The notes under the pieces were generated by a model that was given only the letters and a program-made list of their open reading frames with translations, had not been told where the DNA came from and did no database searches. A stretch of DNA of 5,042 bases. Source: an uncultured Paracoccaceae bacterium (GTDB taxonomy: Bacteria > Pseudomonadota > Alphaproteobacteria > Rhodobacterales > Rhodobacteraceae). A program made the translations under genes and the position numbers. The DNA is taken from assembly GCA_913054485.1 (NCBI GenBank), contig CAJXHQ010000285.1, forward strand, positions 1 to 5,042. The letters are read 5' to 3'. Shown one piece after another: positions 1 to 5,042 of this stretch. Position 1 is the stretch's first letter. Each line of letters starts with the position of its first letter.

Positions 1-143
1 GCATCTGGGGCGGCAACATCACCAACGAAAACGTCACCATGAAACACATGATGAACTACACCTGGGTCAGCCGCCCGATCGCCGAGGACCGCCCCTCGGA
101 AGAAGAGCTGTTCGGTGAGTTCTTCGGCACCGATGTGGCGTAA
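1..143 (+). CDS. Probable CoA-acylating aldehyde dehydrogenase, C-terminal fragment (5' end outside window)
   Basis: The reading frame is open from the window edge (codons in phase from position 3) and ends at TAA 141-143, giving the last 46 residues of a protein. It starts IWGGNITNENV and then has KH, N and a V-x-R-P-I stretch. This pattern (W-G-G-N, E-N-V, K-H, N) matches what I know of the C-terminus of the acylating aldehyde dehydrogenase family, such as the aldehyde domain of AdhE and the SauS/PduP type, which oxidise an aldehyde with NAD(P)+ and CoA to an acyl-CoA. The catalytic cysteine and cofactor-binding part lie outside the window, so activity is inferred from the tail alone. The acidic extension after R-P-I (EDRPSEEELFGEFF) is longer than in AdhE and may mark a subfamily. 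The next gene starts 12 bp downstream, so the two are probably one operon and may act in sequence. A non-acylating relative is the main alternative. Confidence 0.7.
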   Translation, partial: IWGGNITNENVTMKHMMNYTWVSRPIAEDRPSEEELFGEFFGTDVA

Positions 144-155
144 GGGGGAGACACT

Positions 156-1907
156 ATGACTACCGAACAAACCGTCGCCGAACATATCGTCGATTTCCTT
201 GAACGGCGTGACGTCAAGCACGTCTTCGGCCTCTGCGGCCACACCAATATCGCCGTTCTGGCCGCCCTGGCCGAAAGCCCGATCGATTTCGTGACCGTCC
301 GTCACGAACAGATCTCTTCCCACGCGGCGGATGCCTATGCGCGTGTCACCGGCAAGGCCTCGGTGGTGCTGAGCCACCTGTCGCCGGGACTGACCAACTG
401 CGCCACCGGCGTGGCCAACGCGGCATTGGACTGCATCCCGATGGTGGTGATCGCGGGTGACATCCCGACGCATTACTACGGCAAGCACCCCCATCAGGAG
501 GTCAACCTGCATGCCGACGCGCAGCAGTATGAGATCTACCGCCCCTTCGTAAAACGCGCGTGGCGCGTCGACCGCGCCGACCTGCTGGCGGAAAGCGGCC
601 AGCCGGGCCCGGTTCTGGTCAACGTGCCGATGGACATCTTCTCGGAAGTGATTTCGTCTGACAGCTTCGACCGCATCAAGGACAACACCCGCCAGCTGGT
701 GAAGCCCTCCATCGATGACGAAACCGCGCGCGGCATCGTCAAACGTCTGGCCGAGGCAGAGAGCCCCGTGGCCTATGTGGGCGGCGGCATCCTGCTGGCG
801 CAGGCGTCGGAAGAACTGGCGGAGTTCGTCGAACACATGGGCCTGCCGGTTGCGCATTCGCTGATGGGTAAGGGCGCCCTGCGCGATGACAACCCGCTGG
901 TGATGGGCATGACCGGCTTCTGGGGCACCGAACTGGTCAACCAGTCCTGCCTCAACGCCGATTACATCTTTGCCGTGGGCACCCGTTTTAAAGAGGCCGA
1001 CTGCTCCTCCTGGTATCCGGGCTATACCTTCAACATCGGCGGCAAGGACGACAAGACCAAGGTCATCCATGTCGACATCGAACCCTCCGAGATCGGCCGC
1101 AACTACCCGACCGAGGTCGGCGTGGTGGCCGATGCCAAGGCGGCGCTGCGGGTGCTGACCCGCGTTGCGAAAGAGATGTACCCCGATGGCTTCGCGCGTA
1201 ACGAGGTGAAGACCAAGATCGCCGCCTTCCGCGAGACCTTCAAGGCGGGCAACGTGGAGATGCAGACCTCGGACGCCTTCCCGATGATGCCGGAACGCAT
1301 CCTTGCCGACACCCGCGCGGCCCTGCCCGAGGATGCCATCATCACAACGGATGTGGGCTGGAACAAGAACGGCGTTGGCCAGCAGTTCGACATCCTCACC
1401 CCCGGTTCGATCCTAACCCCCGGCGGCTTTGCCACCATGGGTTTCGGTCCTCCGGGTGCGATTGGCGCAAAGATGGCGGCACCCGAGCGCGTGGTGCTCT
1501 CTTTGGTCGGTGACGGCGGCTTTGGTCAGAACCCGGCAATGCTGGCGACGGCTGCGGAACGGGGCCTTGGCATCATCTGGCTGGTGATGAACAACAACGC
1601 CTTCGGCACAATCGCAGGCCTGCAAAAGGCCCATTATGGCCTCACCTACGGCACCACTTTCCCCGGCAAAGCCGGCGAACCGGACTACGGGCCGGACTAC
1701 GCCCAGATCGCCCGCGCTTACGGTGTGGAAGGGGTGAAGATCGCCTCGGCCGCGGAGCTGAAGCCTACGATTGAGGCGGCGATTGCCAGCGGCAAGCCGA
1801 CGGTTCTGGATGTGGCGATGATCAACAACCCGACGCCCACCACCGGGCATTGGAACATCCTCGACATCTATTCACCCGGCAAGGACGTGAGCCACGTGGC
1901 GACCTGA
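156..1907 (+). CDS. Thiamine diphosphate-dependent 2-oxoacid decarboxylase/carboligase (acetolactate synthase-like)
   Basis: This is a complete 583-residue gene. The ATG is preceded by the strong ribosome site GGGGGAG at a normal distance and lies 12 bp after the upstream stop. The three domains of the ThDP decarboxylase/acetolactate synthase family are visible. The pyrimidine-binding domain (about 1-165) has the catalytic glutamate E51 in VRHEQ and the run PGLTNCATGVANA. The central domain (about 185-330) has AYVGGGI and VIHVDIEPSEIGRNYP. The pyrophosphate domain (about 385-560) has the metal/ThDP motif GDG 452-454 followed by NNN 479-481. Such enzymes decarboxylate a 2-oxo acid to an aldehyde or join it to an acceptor; they are cytoplasmic. 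Ordinary anabolic acetolactate synthase is unlikely because no small subunit follows and the usual G-x-P-G near residue 28 is G-L-C-G-H-T. Next to an acylating aldehyde dehydrogenase, a 2-oxo acid decarboxylase role is the simplest inference; sulfopyruvate or an aromatic oxo acid are only candidates. The end of the first domain appears about 10 residues short (see findings). Confidence 0.88.
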   Translation: MTTEQTVAEHIVDFLERRDVKHVFGLCGHTNIAVLAALAESPIDFVTVRHEQISSHAADAYARVTGKASVVLSHLSPGLTNCATGVANAALDCIPMVVIAGDIPTHYYGKHPHQEVNLHADAQQYEIYRPFVKRAWRVDRADLLAESGQPGPVLVNVPMDIFSEVISSDSFDRIKDNTRQLVKPSIDDETARGIVKRLAEAESPVAYVGGGILLAQASEELAEFVEHMGLPVAHSLMGKGALRDDNPLVMGMTGFWGTELVNQSCLNADYIFAVGTRFKEADCSSWYPGYTFNIGGKDDKTKVIHVDIEPSEIGRNYPTEVGVVADAKAALRVLTRVAKEMYPDGFARNEVKTKIAAFRETFKAGNVEMQTSDAFPMMPERILADTRAALPEDAIITTDVGWNKNGVGQQFDILTPGSILTPGGFATMGFGPPGAIGAKMAAPERVVLSLVGDGGFGQNPAMLATAAERGLGIIWLVMNNNAFGTIAGLQKAHYGLTYGTTFPGKAGEPDYGPDYAQIARAYGVEGVKIASAAELKPTIEAAIASGKPTVLDVAMINNPTPTTGHWNILDIYSPGKDVSHVAT

Positions 1908-1916
1908 TCCAGCACC

Positions 1917-1950
1917 AGCCCCGCGCCGGACCGGAGCGGGGCTTACTTTT
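1917..1950 (+). terminator. Rho-independent terminator after the ThDP enzyme gene
   Basis: An 8-bp perfect stem, AGCCCCGC (1917-1924) with GCGGGGCT (1936-1943), encloses an 11-base loop and is followed by the T-rich stretch TACTTTT. It lies 9 bp after the ThDP enzyme stop. Its last stem base is also the last base of the convergent lysR stop codon. The T-rich side is on the plus strand only, so it mainly serves the ThDP operon, though the stem could also slow transcription coming from lysR. Confidence 0.75.
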
Positions 1951-2875
1951 CCTCCGCCCGCAGCGCGGCCATCTGCGGCGCGATCGCGGCGGCGATCCGC
2001 TCCACCTGGTGACGCAGCCAGACATGCGCAGGATCATTCTGGCTGCGCTCATGCCAGACCATGTAGACAGAAAGCTCTTCGACCTCAAACGGCAGCGGCG
2101 CGGCGTCCAGCCCCTTCAGAGGGCCAAGAGCCATCAGGCTGATTTCGGTCGTGATCAGCGGGCTGCCTTTGATGAAGGCGGGAATGGCGTTGAAATTGGA
2201 GACCATAACCACCGGTGGGGGCAGCTGGGTGGTATCGAAGCCGCGCATCACCTGAATAGACGTCCGCCCGCCAGAGAACCGCACGGCCAGGTGGTCTCTG
2301 CTCTTGTAGTCCTCCCAGGAGACAGGCGCTGTTGTCACGGAGCCGTCGAAGAAACAGGTCATATGCCCCGAGAAGAGCTTGCGCTGCAGGATGTCGCTGC
2401 CATCAGGCGGCAGCGGAGTCAGGATCATCTGGCACCGCGCATCCCGCAGCGTCGCAATGCTGGGCACACCGGAGGGCATGAATTCCAACGATAGGCGGAT
2501 ACCCGCGGCACGGGCTTCCCGCATCAGCTGCGGAAATACCAGCTCGCGCTGCATGTCGTTGGCCGCAATGACAAAATTCATGGACTCTGCCTTGGGATCA
2601 AATGGCCGCTGATCGGTCAGCCCCTTTAGCCCGTCCAGCACTTTTTGCACCGGTTCCTTCAGCGATATAGCTGTTTCCGTCGGCGTCAGCCCCTGTCCCG
2701 AGCGCACGAACAGCGGGTCGCCCAGAATGCTGCGCAGCTTGGCCAGCGTGTGGCTGACCGCTGATTGTGTCACCCCCAGCCGGTCCGCCGCCCGCGAGAC
2801 AGAGCTTTCCTCCAGAATGGCGAGGAAACATTTCAGGATGTGGCCATCCAGATCATCAAAGTCGAAACTCTTCAT
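1943..2875 (-). CDS. LysR-family transcriptional regulator
   Basis: This encodes a 310-residue protein, the normal size for a LysR regulator. The N-terminal winged helix-turn-helix is clear: SSVSRAADRLGVTQSAVSHTL at about residues 24-44, with the typical follow-on GDPLFVRSGQGLTPTE at 52-67. The effector-binding domain starts near residue 95 (NFVIAANDMQRELVFPQLM) and most resembles the NodD/DntR/LinR branch as I recall it; this branch senses aromatic or organic-acid inducers. The ATG at 2875 is chosen because it puts the first helix (DLDGHILKCFLAILEE) at the usual distance. The frame stays open upstream to 2956 but that part is unlike the family. No ribosome site precedes this ATG (GTAAATTAT), so a leaderless or weak start, or a GTG at 2890, is possible. 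The gene converges on the ThDP gene with 35 bp between stops and points away from both dctP genes. A palindrome sits 9 bp upstream, which suggests self-regulation. Confidence 0.92.
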   Translation of the reverse strand: MKSFDFDDLDGHILKCFLAILEESSVSRAADRLGVTQSAVSHTLAKLRSILGDPLFVRSGQGLTPTETAISLKEPVQKVLDGLKGLTDQRPFDPKAESMNFVIAANDMQRELVFPQLMREARAAGIRLSLEFMPSGVPSIATLRDARCQMILTPLPPDGSDILQRKLFSGHMTCFFDGSVTTAPVSWEDYKSRDHLAVRFSGGRTSIQVMRGFDTTQLPPPVVMVSNFNAIPAFIKGSPLITTEISLMALGPLKGLDAAPLPFEVEELSVYMVWHERSQNDPAHVWLRHQVERIAAAIAPQMAALRAEEK

Positions 2876-2914
2876 ATAATTTACGATCACACATGAATGA
2901 TCTCGATGCAATGG
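2873..2914. promoter_or_regulatory. Putative LysR operator/promoter element, copy 1 (lysR start)
   Basis: At 2885-2902 lies GATCACACATGAATGATC, an interrupted palindrome with 14 of 18 positions symmetric (arms GATCA/TGATC around a central CATG). It is 9 bp before the lysR ATG, a usual place for LysR self-regulation. The block 2873-2914 recurs in the same plus-strand orientation at 4277-4317, with 33 of 42 aligned positions matching by eye. That the LysR protein binds here is inference from position and symmetry. Confidence 0.6.
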
Positions 2915-2971
2915 CGCTGCTACTGCGGTGCTGGGCCGAAGGCCTGCGGTCCGCACAGTGGCAATAGTTCC

Positions 2972-2996
2972 GCAGCCGGGTGCGACGCCCGGCTGC
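2972..2996. other. GC-rich stem-loop in the intergenic gap
   Basis: GCAGCCGGG (2972-2980) pairs perfectly with CCCGGCTGC (2988-2996) around a 7-base loop that can pair further. No T-run follows on either strand, so it is not a standard intrinsic terminator. The core GCCGGG/CCCGGC is repeated in a hairpin at 4181-4200, just after the broken dctP1. It could be an old terminator, an attenuator or a processing site. Confidence 0.5.
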
Positions 2997-3086
2997 CTGA
3001 AATGCTGCTCGCCAACGTTTCTCCAAAATCAACCACTCTTGAGCGCAAAAGGGTTACCAGCACCCCTCACTTTCAGATAATTTACA

Positions 3087-3104
3087 TTATTGGTTGACCA
3101 ATAA
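3087..3104. promoter_or_regulatory. Perfect inverted repeat, GntR-type operator, upstream of dctP1
   Basis: TTATTGGTTGACCAATAA has 8-bp perfect arms (TTATTGGT and ACCAATAA) around TG. The TGGT-N2-ACCA core is the form of operator bound by GntR-family (FadR/FCD-type) repressors, which often control TRAP transport genes. It ends 71 bp before the dctP1 ATG. Possible promoter elements overlap it: TTGACC at 3094-3099 with CATATT 18 bases on as a -35/-10 pair, or GATAAT at 3076-3081 as a -10 that would put the repeat at the transcription start. Either layout fits repression. No GntR gene lies in the window. Confidence 0.65.
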
Positions 3105-3175
3105 GGGAATTGAAAGTCATATTTAGGTCGAATCGCATCCGCGTCCTCGCGGGTTCTTCTTGGAAGAGAAGACAC

Positions 3176-4168
3176 ATGACGATCCAATTCAAAGGGCTGA
3201 TGTCCGCTGCAGCAGCAGGTGCGCTTGCGCTGTGCGTAACAGAAGTGCCGGCGCTGGCCAAAAAACTGAAGCTGAACCACAGCCTGCCCGAGGTCACCGT
3301 GCCGGGCCAGTCTCTCAACTTCTTTGCGGAGCGTGTGGAGGCGCTGTCTGGCGGCGAACTGAAGATCCGCGTTTATCATGGCGGCCAGCTGGGAAGTCAG
3401 CGCGAGTCCGTTGAGCTGGTACAGCAGGGCGCGCTTGCCATTGCAAAAATCAACGCCAGCGAGTTGGAAACCTTCGAGCCGCTCTATGCTGCCTTCAACC
3501 TGCCTTACATGTTCGAAAACGGTGAACACGTCCGCAAGGTTCTGACCGGCGACATCGGTATCTCGCCGCTGGACGCCACCGCTGACAATGGCTTCATCGG
3601 TCTGGGCTACCACTACGAGGGCGAACGTTTCTTCTACTTGTCGCCGGAAACCGGGTCACTGGCGGATCTGGCTGGAAAGAAAATTCACGTGCAGCCGTCG
3701 CCTTCCGCGATCCGCATGGTCGAACTGCTGGGCCTCCAGGCCACTCCGATCTCTTTCGGTGAGCTTTACTCGGCGCTGCAGCAGGGTGTTGCCGACGGGG
3801 CCGAAGGCCCGATCGCCGCGATGACCGACCTGCGTTTCGGCGAAGTGACCAAGCACTTCCGTTTGAATGGCCACACTTCGATCCCCGGCGTCTACGTGAT
3901 TTCCACCGAGATCCGGAACGGCCTCAGCGCTGAAGAACAGGGCGTGCTGCGTCAGGCCGCGGCGGAAACCTATGACTTTCAGGCCGATGCCTGGGACGCG
4001 CATGAAGCCAAGGCCAAGATCCGCGCCGCCTAGGAGTTTGGCGTAACCTTCCACGAGGTCGAAAAGGCAGCCTTTGCTACGGCGACTGCGCCGATGACCG
4101 ACGAAGCCATCTCTGCCAATCCCGCTCTTGCGCCGATGATCGGCCAGATCAAAGCTCTGGCCGAGTAA
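3176..4168 (+). pseudogene. TRAP transporter solute-binding protein DctP, interrupted by an in-frame TAG
   Basis: This is a DctP-family periplasmic binding protein of a tripartite TRAP transporter, which captures a small organic acid for the membrane DctQ and DctM subunits. The ATG at 3176 follows the purine-rich GGAAGAGAAG and opens a signal peptide (MTIQFKG, hydrophobic Ala-rich core, cut after ALA28). An upstream TTG at 3110 would put a long tail before the signal and is rejected. Family marks are HGGQLGSQRESVELVQQG near residues 62-80, and ELYSALQQGVADG at 196-208. Translation stops at TAG 4031-4033 after 285 residues. The same frame then continues with FGVTFHEV and a normal DctP tail for 44 codons to TAA 4166-4168, giving the usual 330 codons in all. 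It is therefore most simply a gene broken by one nonsense change; a sequencing error or readthrough is possible. The usual ligand arginine is His171. No dctQ or dctM follows, so it is an orphan binding protein. Confidence 0.8.
4031..4033 (+). other. Premature amber stop codon inside dctP1
   Basis: TAG stands in frame between KIRAA and EFGVTFHEV. The flanking residues on both sides read as one DctP C-terminal region, with no gap or frame change. A single base change from CAG, AAG, GAG or TGG would create it. The lost part includes the last strand and helices of the fold, so the short product is probably unstable. Confidence 0.8.
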
Positions 4169-4205
4169 GCGTCTCTCCCCGCCGGGGTCTGATGCCCGGC
4201 ACTCA

Positions 4206-4247
4206 GAAAGCCGCCCGGCATTGCGCAGGGTGGCTTTCGCTGTTTTT
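4206..4247 (+). terminator. Rho-independent terminator after dctP1
   Basis: GAAAGCCGCCC (4206-4216) pairs with GGGTGGCTTTC (4228-4238) over 11 bp with one G-T pair, around an 11-base loop. TTTTT follows at 4243-4247. It ends the dctP1 transcript, which means dctP2 must have its own promoter. Confidence 0.85.
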
Positions 4248-4276
4248 GGGCGCGGGAGAAACAAAGTAGTTTTTCT

Positions 4277-4317
4277 CATATATCTCATGATCAAACATGA
4301 ATGGTTTCGATTAATGG
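4277..4317 (+). promoter_or_regulatory. Putative LysR-controlled promoter element, copy 2 (upstream of dctP2)
   Basis: This block repeats the element at the lysR start: CATATA, then GATCA-x-ACATGAATG, then TCGAT and AATGG, in the same orientation with one base deleted. Within it TCATG-N6-CATGA (4286-4301) is an inverted repeat. It lies about 45-85 bp upstream of the dctP2 ATG and downstream of the dctP1 terminator, the right place for an activator site and promoter. That the neighbouring LysR protein acts here is inferred from the shared sequence. Confidence 0.6.
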
Positions 4318-4361
4318 TGGCTGATAGCTGTTCGGGAGGGGAGAATAAGGGAGGAAAACCC

Positions 4362-5042
4362 ATGAAACTGACGCATATGTTTGGCGCAGCTGCTGTTGCG
4401 CTCACGGCTGCTTTTGCTCCGGCTGTACAAGCCGAAGAACTGTCGGTGGCCAATTTCGTGCCGCCGCAACACCACACCAATTCGGTGCTGTTCAAATGGT
4501 TCGGCGAGGAGCTTGAGAAACGCTCCGGCGGGTCGCTGACACTGAAGGTCTACCCGGCCGGCCAGCTGGGCGCGGGCCCGGTGCAGCAGTATAAGCGTGC
4601 GGTCGAAGGTGTCGCGGACATCACATTCGGCCTGCAGGCCTACACGCCGGCGATCTTCCCGAAGTCGATGCTGATCATTCCTCCGGGCCGGTCGAGCAAC
4701 GCCATAGAGGCGACCGAGCGCCTGCTGTCGGTTTATGACGAACATCTGGCGGAGGAGTACGAGGACGTGAAGATGCTCGGCATCTTCACCACCTCCGGCG
4801 GTGTCTGGGCTGCAACCAGCGATGTGTCCACCATGGACGGCATCAAGGGCAAGAAGATGGTGCCCTACGCGGCGATGACCACGCCCATCATTGAAGCGCT
4901 GGGGGCGGTGCCGGTGCAGATGCCGGTGACGGAAATGTACACCGGCCTCTCGACCGGCACCATCGACGCGACCACGGCGACCTACAACAATATCACCGCG
5001 CCCTGGAACTTCTGGGATGTCTCTTCGCATCTGGTGTCCAAC
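4362..5042 (+). CDS. TRAP transporter solute-binding protein, DctP family (3' end outside window)
   Basis: The open frame runs 227 codons to the window edge, about two thirds of a normal DctP protein. The ATG follows AGGGAGG at 7 bp, a strong ribosome site. A signal peptide (MKLTHMFGAAAVALTAAFAP, cut likely after VQA24) sends it to the periplasm. Family marks are HHTNSVLFKWFGEELEKRSGG near 37-57, VYPAGQLGAGPVQQYKRAVEG near 63-83, and ALGAVPVQMPVTEMYTGLSTG near 179-199. It is clearly a different subgroup from the upstream dctP1, with little identity outside these motifs. The position of the usual ligand arginine (after K-G-K-K-M) is Val167, and the second basic position about 20 residues earlier is also not Arg, so the ligand or its binding mode may be unusual. 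The promoter element it shares with lysR suggests that regulator controls it. dctQ and dctM probably follow outside the window. Confidence 0.9.
   Translation, partial: MKLTHMFGAAAVALTAAFAPAVQAEELSVANFVPPQHHTNSVLFKWFGEELEKRSGGSLTLKVYPAGQLGAGPVQQYKRAVEGVADITFGLQAYTPAIFPKSMLIIPPGRSSNAIEATERLLSVYDEHLAEEYEDVKMLGIFTTSGGVWAATSDVSTMDGIKGKKMVPYAAMTTPIIEALGAVPVQMPVTEMYTGLSTGTIDATTATYNNITAPWNFWDVSSHLVSN

Larger units (their letters stand above)
2876..3175. other. 300-bp non-coding gap between lysR and dctP1
   Basis: I find no credible gene here: the short reading frames lack ribosome sites and family-like sequence. The gap holds the lysR-start palindrome at its left end, a GC-rich hairpin at 2972-2996, a GntR-type inverted repeat at 3087-3104 and the dctP1 leader. 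The stretch 2915-2970 and the stretch 2997-3070 show nothing I can name. Because copy 1 of the promoter element reads rightward into this gap without a gene beneath it, a lost gene or an unannotated short RNA remains possible. Confidence 0.6.
4169..4361. other. 193-bp intergenic region between dctP1 and dctP2
   Basis: No gene is seen. In order it holds a small hairpin (GCCGGG 4181-4186 with CCCGGC 4195-4200), an intrinsic terminator at 4206-4247, copy 2 of the lysR-start element at 4277-4317, and the dctP2 leader ending in a strong ribosome site (AGGGAGG, 4348-4354). Confidence 0.7.

Noticed and set aside
1413..1850. Minus-strand open frame of 145 codons inside the ThDP gene
   Set aside because: It is Arg/His-rich shadow sequence antisense to the strongly supported ThDP-binding domain, with no recognisable motif.
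1850..2494. Plus-strand open frame of 214 codons over the lysR gene
   Set aside because: It begins inside the ThDP gene, crosses its terminator and lies antisense to lysR; no family-like sequence.
2897..3097. Small plus-strand frame of 66 codons in the lysR-dctP1 gap
   Set aside because: No ribosome site, spans a stable hairpin and an operator, and has no sequence resembling a known protein.
3192..3238. Cys20 in the dctP1 signal peptide as a lipoprotein site
   Set aside because: The residues before it (L-A-L-C) do not fit a lipobox, which needs a small residue just before the Cys; ALA28 is a good ordinary cleavage site.
4031..4033. TAG read as pyrrolysine
   Set aside because: No pyrrolysine genes or context are seen, and such use is not known in this kind of organism; nonsense mutation is simpler.
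3656..4495. Long minus-strand open frame of 279 codons across dctP1, the terminator and the dctP2 start
   Set aside because: It is antisense to two clear DctP genes, has low-complexity Arg/Gly-rich sequence without family marks and no ribosome site; its length comes from GC-rich codon bias.
4311..5030. Minus-strand open frame of 239 codons opposite dctP2
   Set aside because: It is a shadow of dctP2; composition is His/Arg-rich and unlike a real protein.

Overview
The window looks like a stretch of alphaproteobacterial chromosome, most likely from a marine Roseobacter-type Rhodobacteraceae. The evidence is GC-rich coding DNA, strong Shine-Dalgarno sites, and a catabolic layout of a thiamine diphosphate (ThDP) enzyme, a LysR regulator and TRAP transporter binding proteins. 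The taxonomic call is inference; no marker gene is present. I see no IS element, phage gene, tRNA, rRNA or CRISPR array.

Layout: (1) Positions 1-143 hold the C-terminus of a probable CoA-acylating aldehyde dehydrogenase. It is followed after 12 bp by a complete ThDP-dependent decarboxylase/carboligase gene (156-1907, +); the two look co-transcribed. (2) A hairpin terminator at 1917-1943 separates this operon from a convergent LysR-type regulator gene (1943-2875, -). (3) A 300-bp non-coding gap (2876-3175) carries a palindromic site at the lysR start, a GC-rich hairpin, and a perfect inverted repeat of GntR-operator type just upstream of dctP1. (4) The first TRAP solute-binding protein gene (3176-4168, +) is broken by an in-frame TAG at 4031-4033; the reading frame continues through 44 more family-like codons to a TAA. 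(5) A 193-bp gap has a good intrinsic terminator and a second copy of the lysR-start promoter element. (6) A second, different TRAP binding protein gene (4362 to the window end, +) begins there and runs off the edge.

Inferred working model: a 2-oxo acid, or a compound converted to one, is imported by the TRAP system starting with the second dctP. The ThDP enzyme turns it into an aldehyde, and the acylating dehydrogenase makes the acyl-CoA. The LysR protein probably controls itself and the second dctP, because a roughly 42-bp element recurs at both starts. The first dctP appears to be a separate, differently regulated and decaying unit lying between the two element copies. The substrate cannot be read from the sequence.

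Points most worth checking are the amber stop in dctP1, the repeated promoter element flanking dctP1, the GntR-type operator, the apparent loss of about 10 residues in the ThDP enzyme, and the absence of the usual ligand-binding arginine in both TRAP binding proteins.
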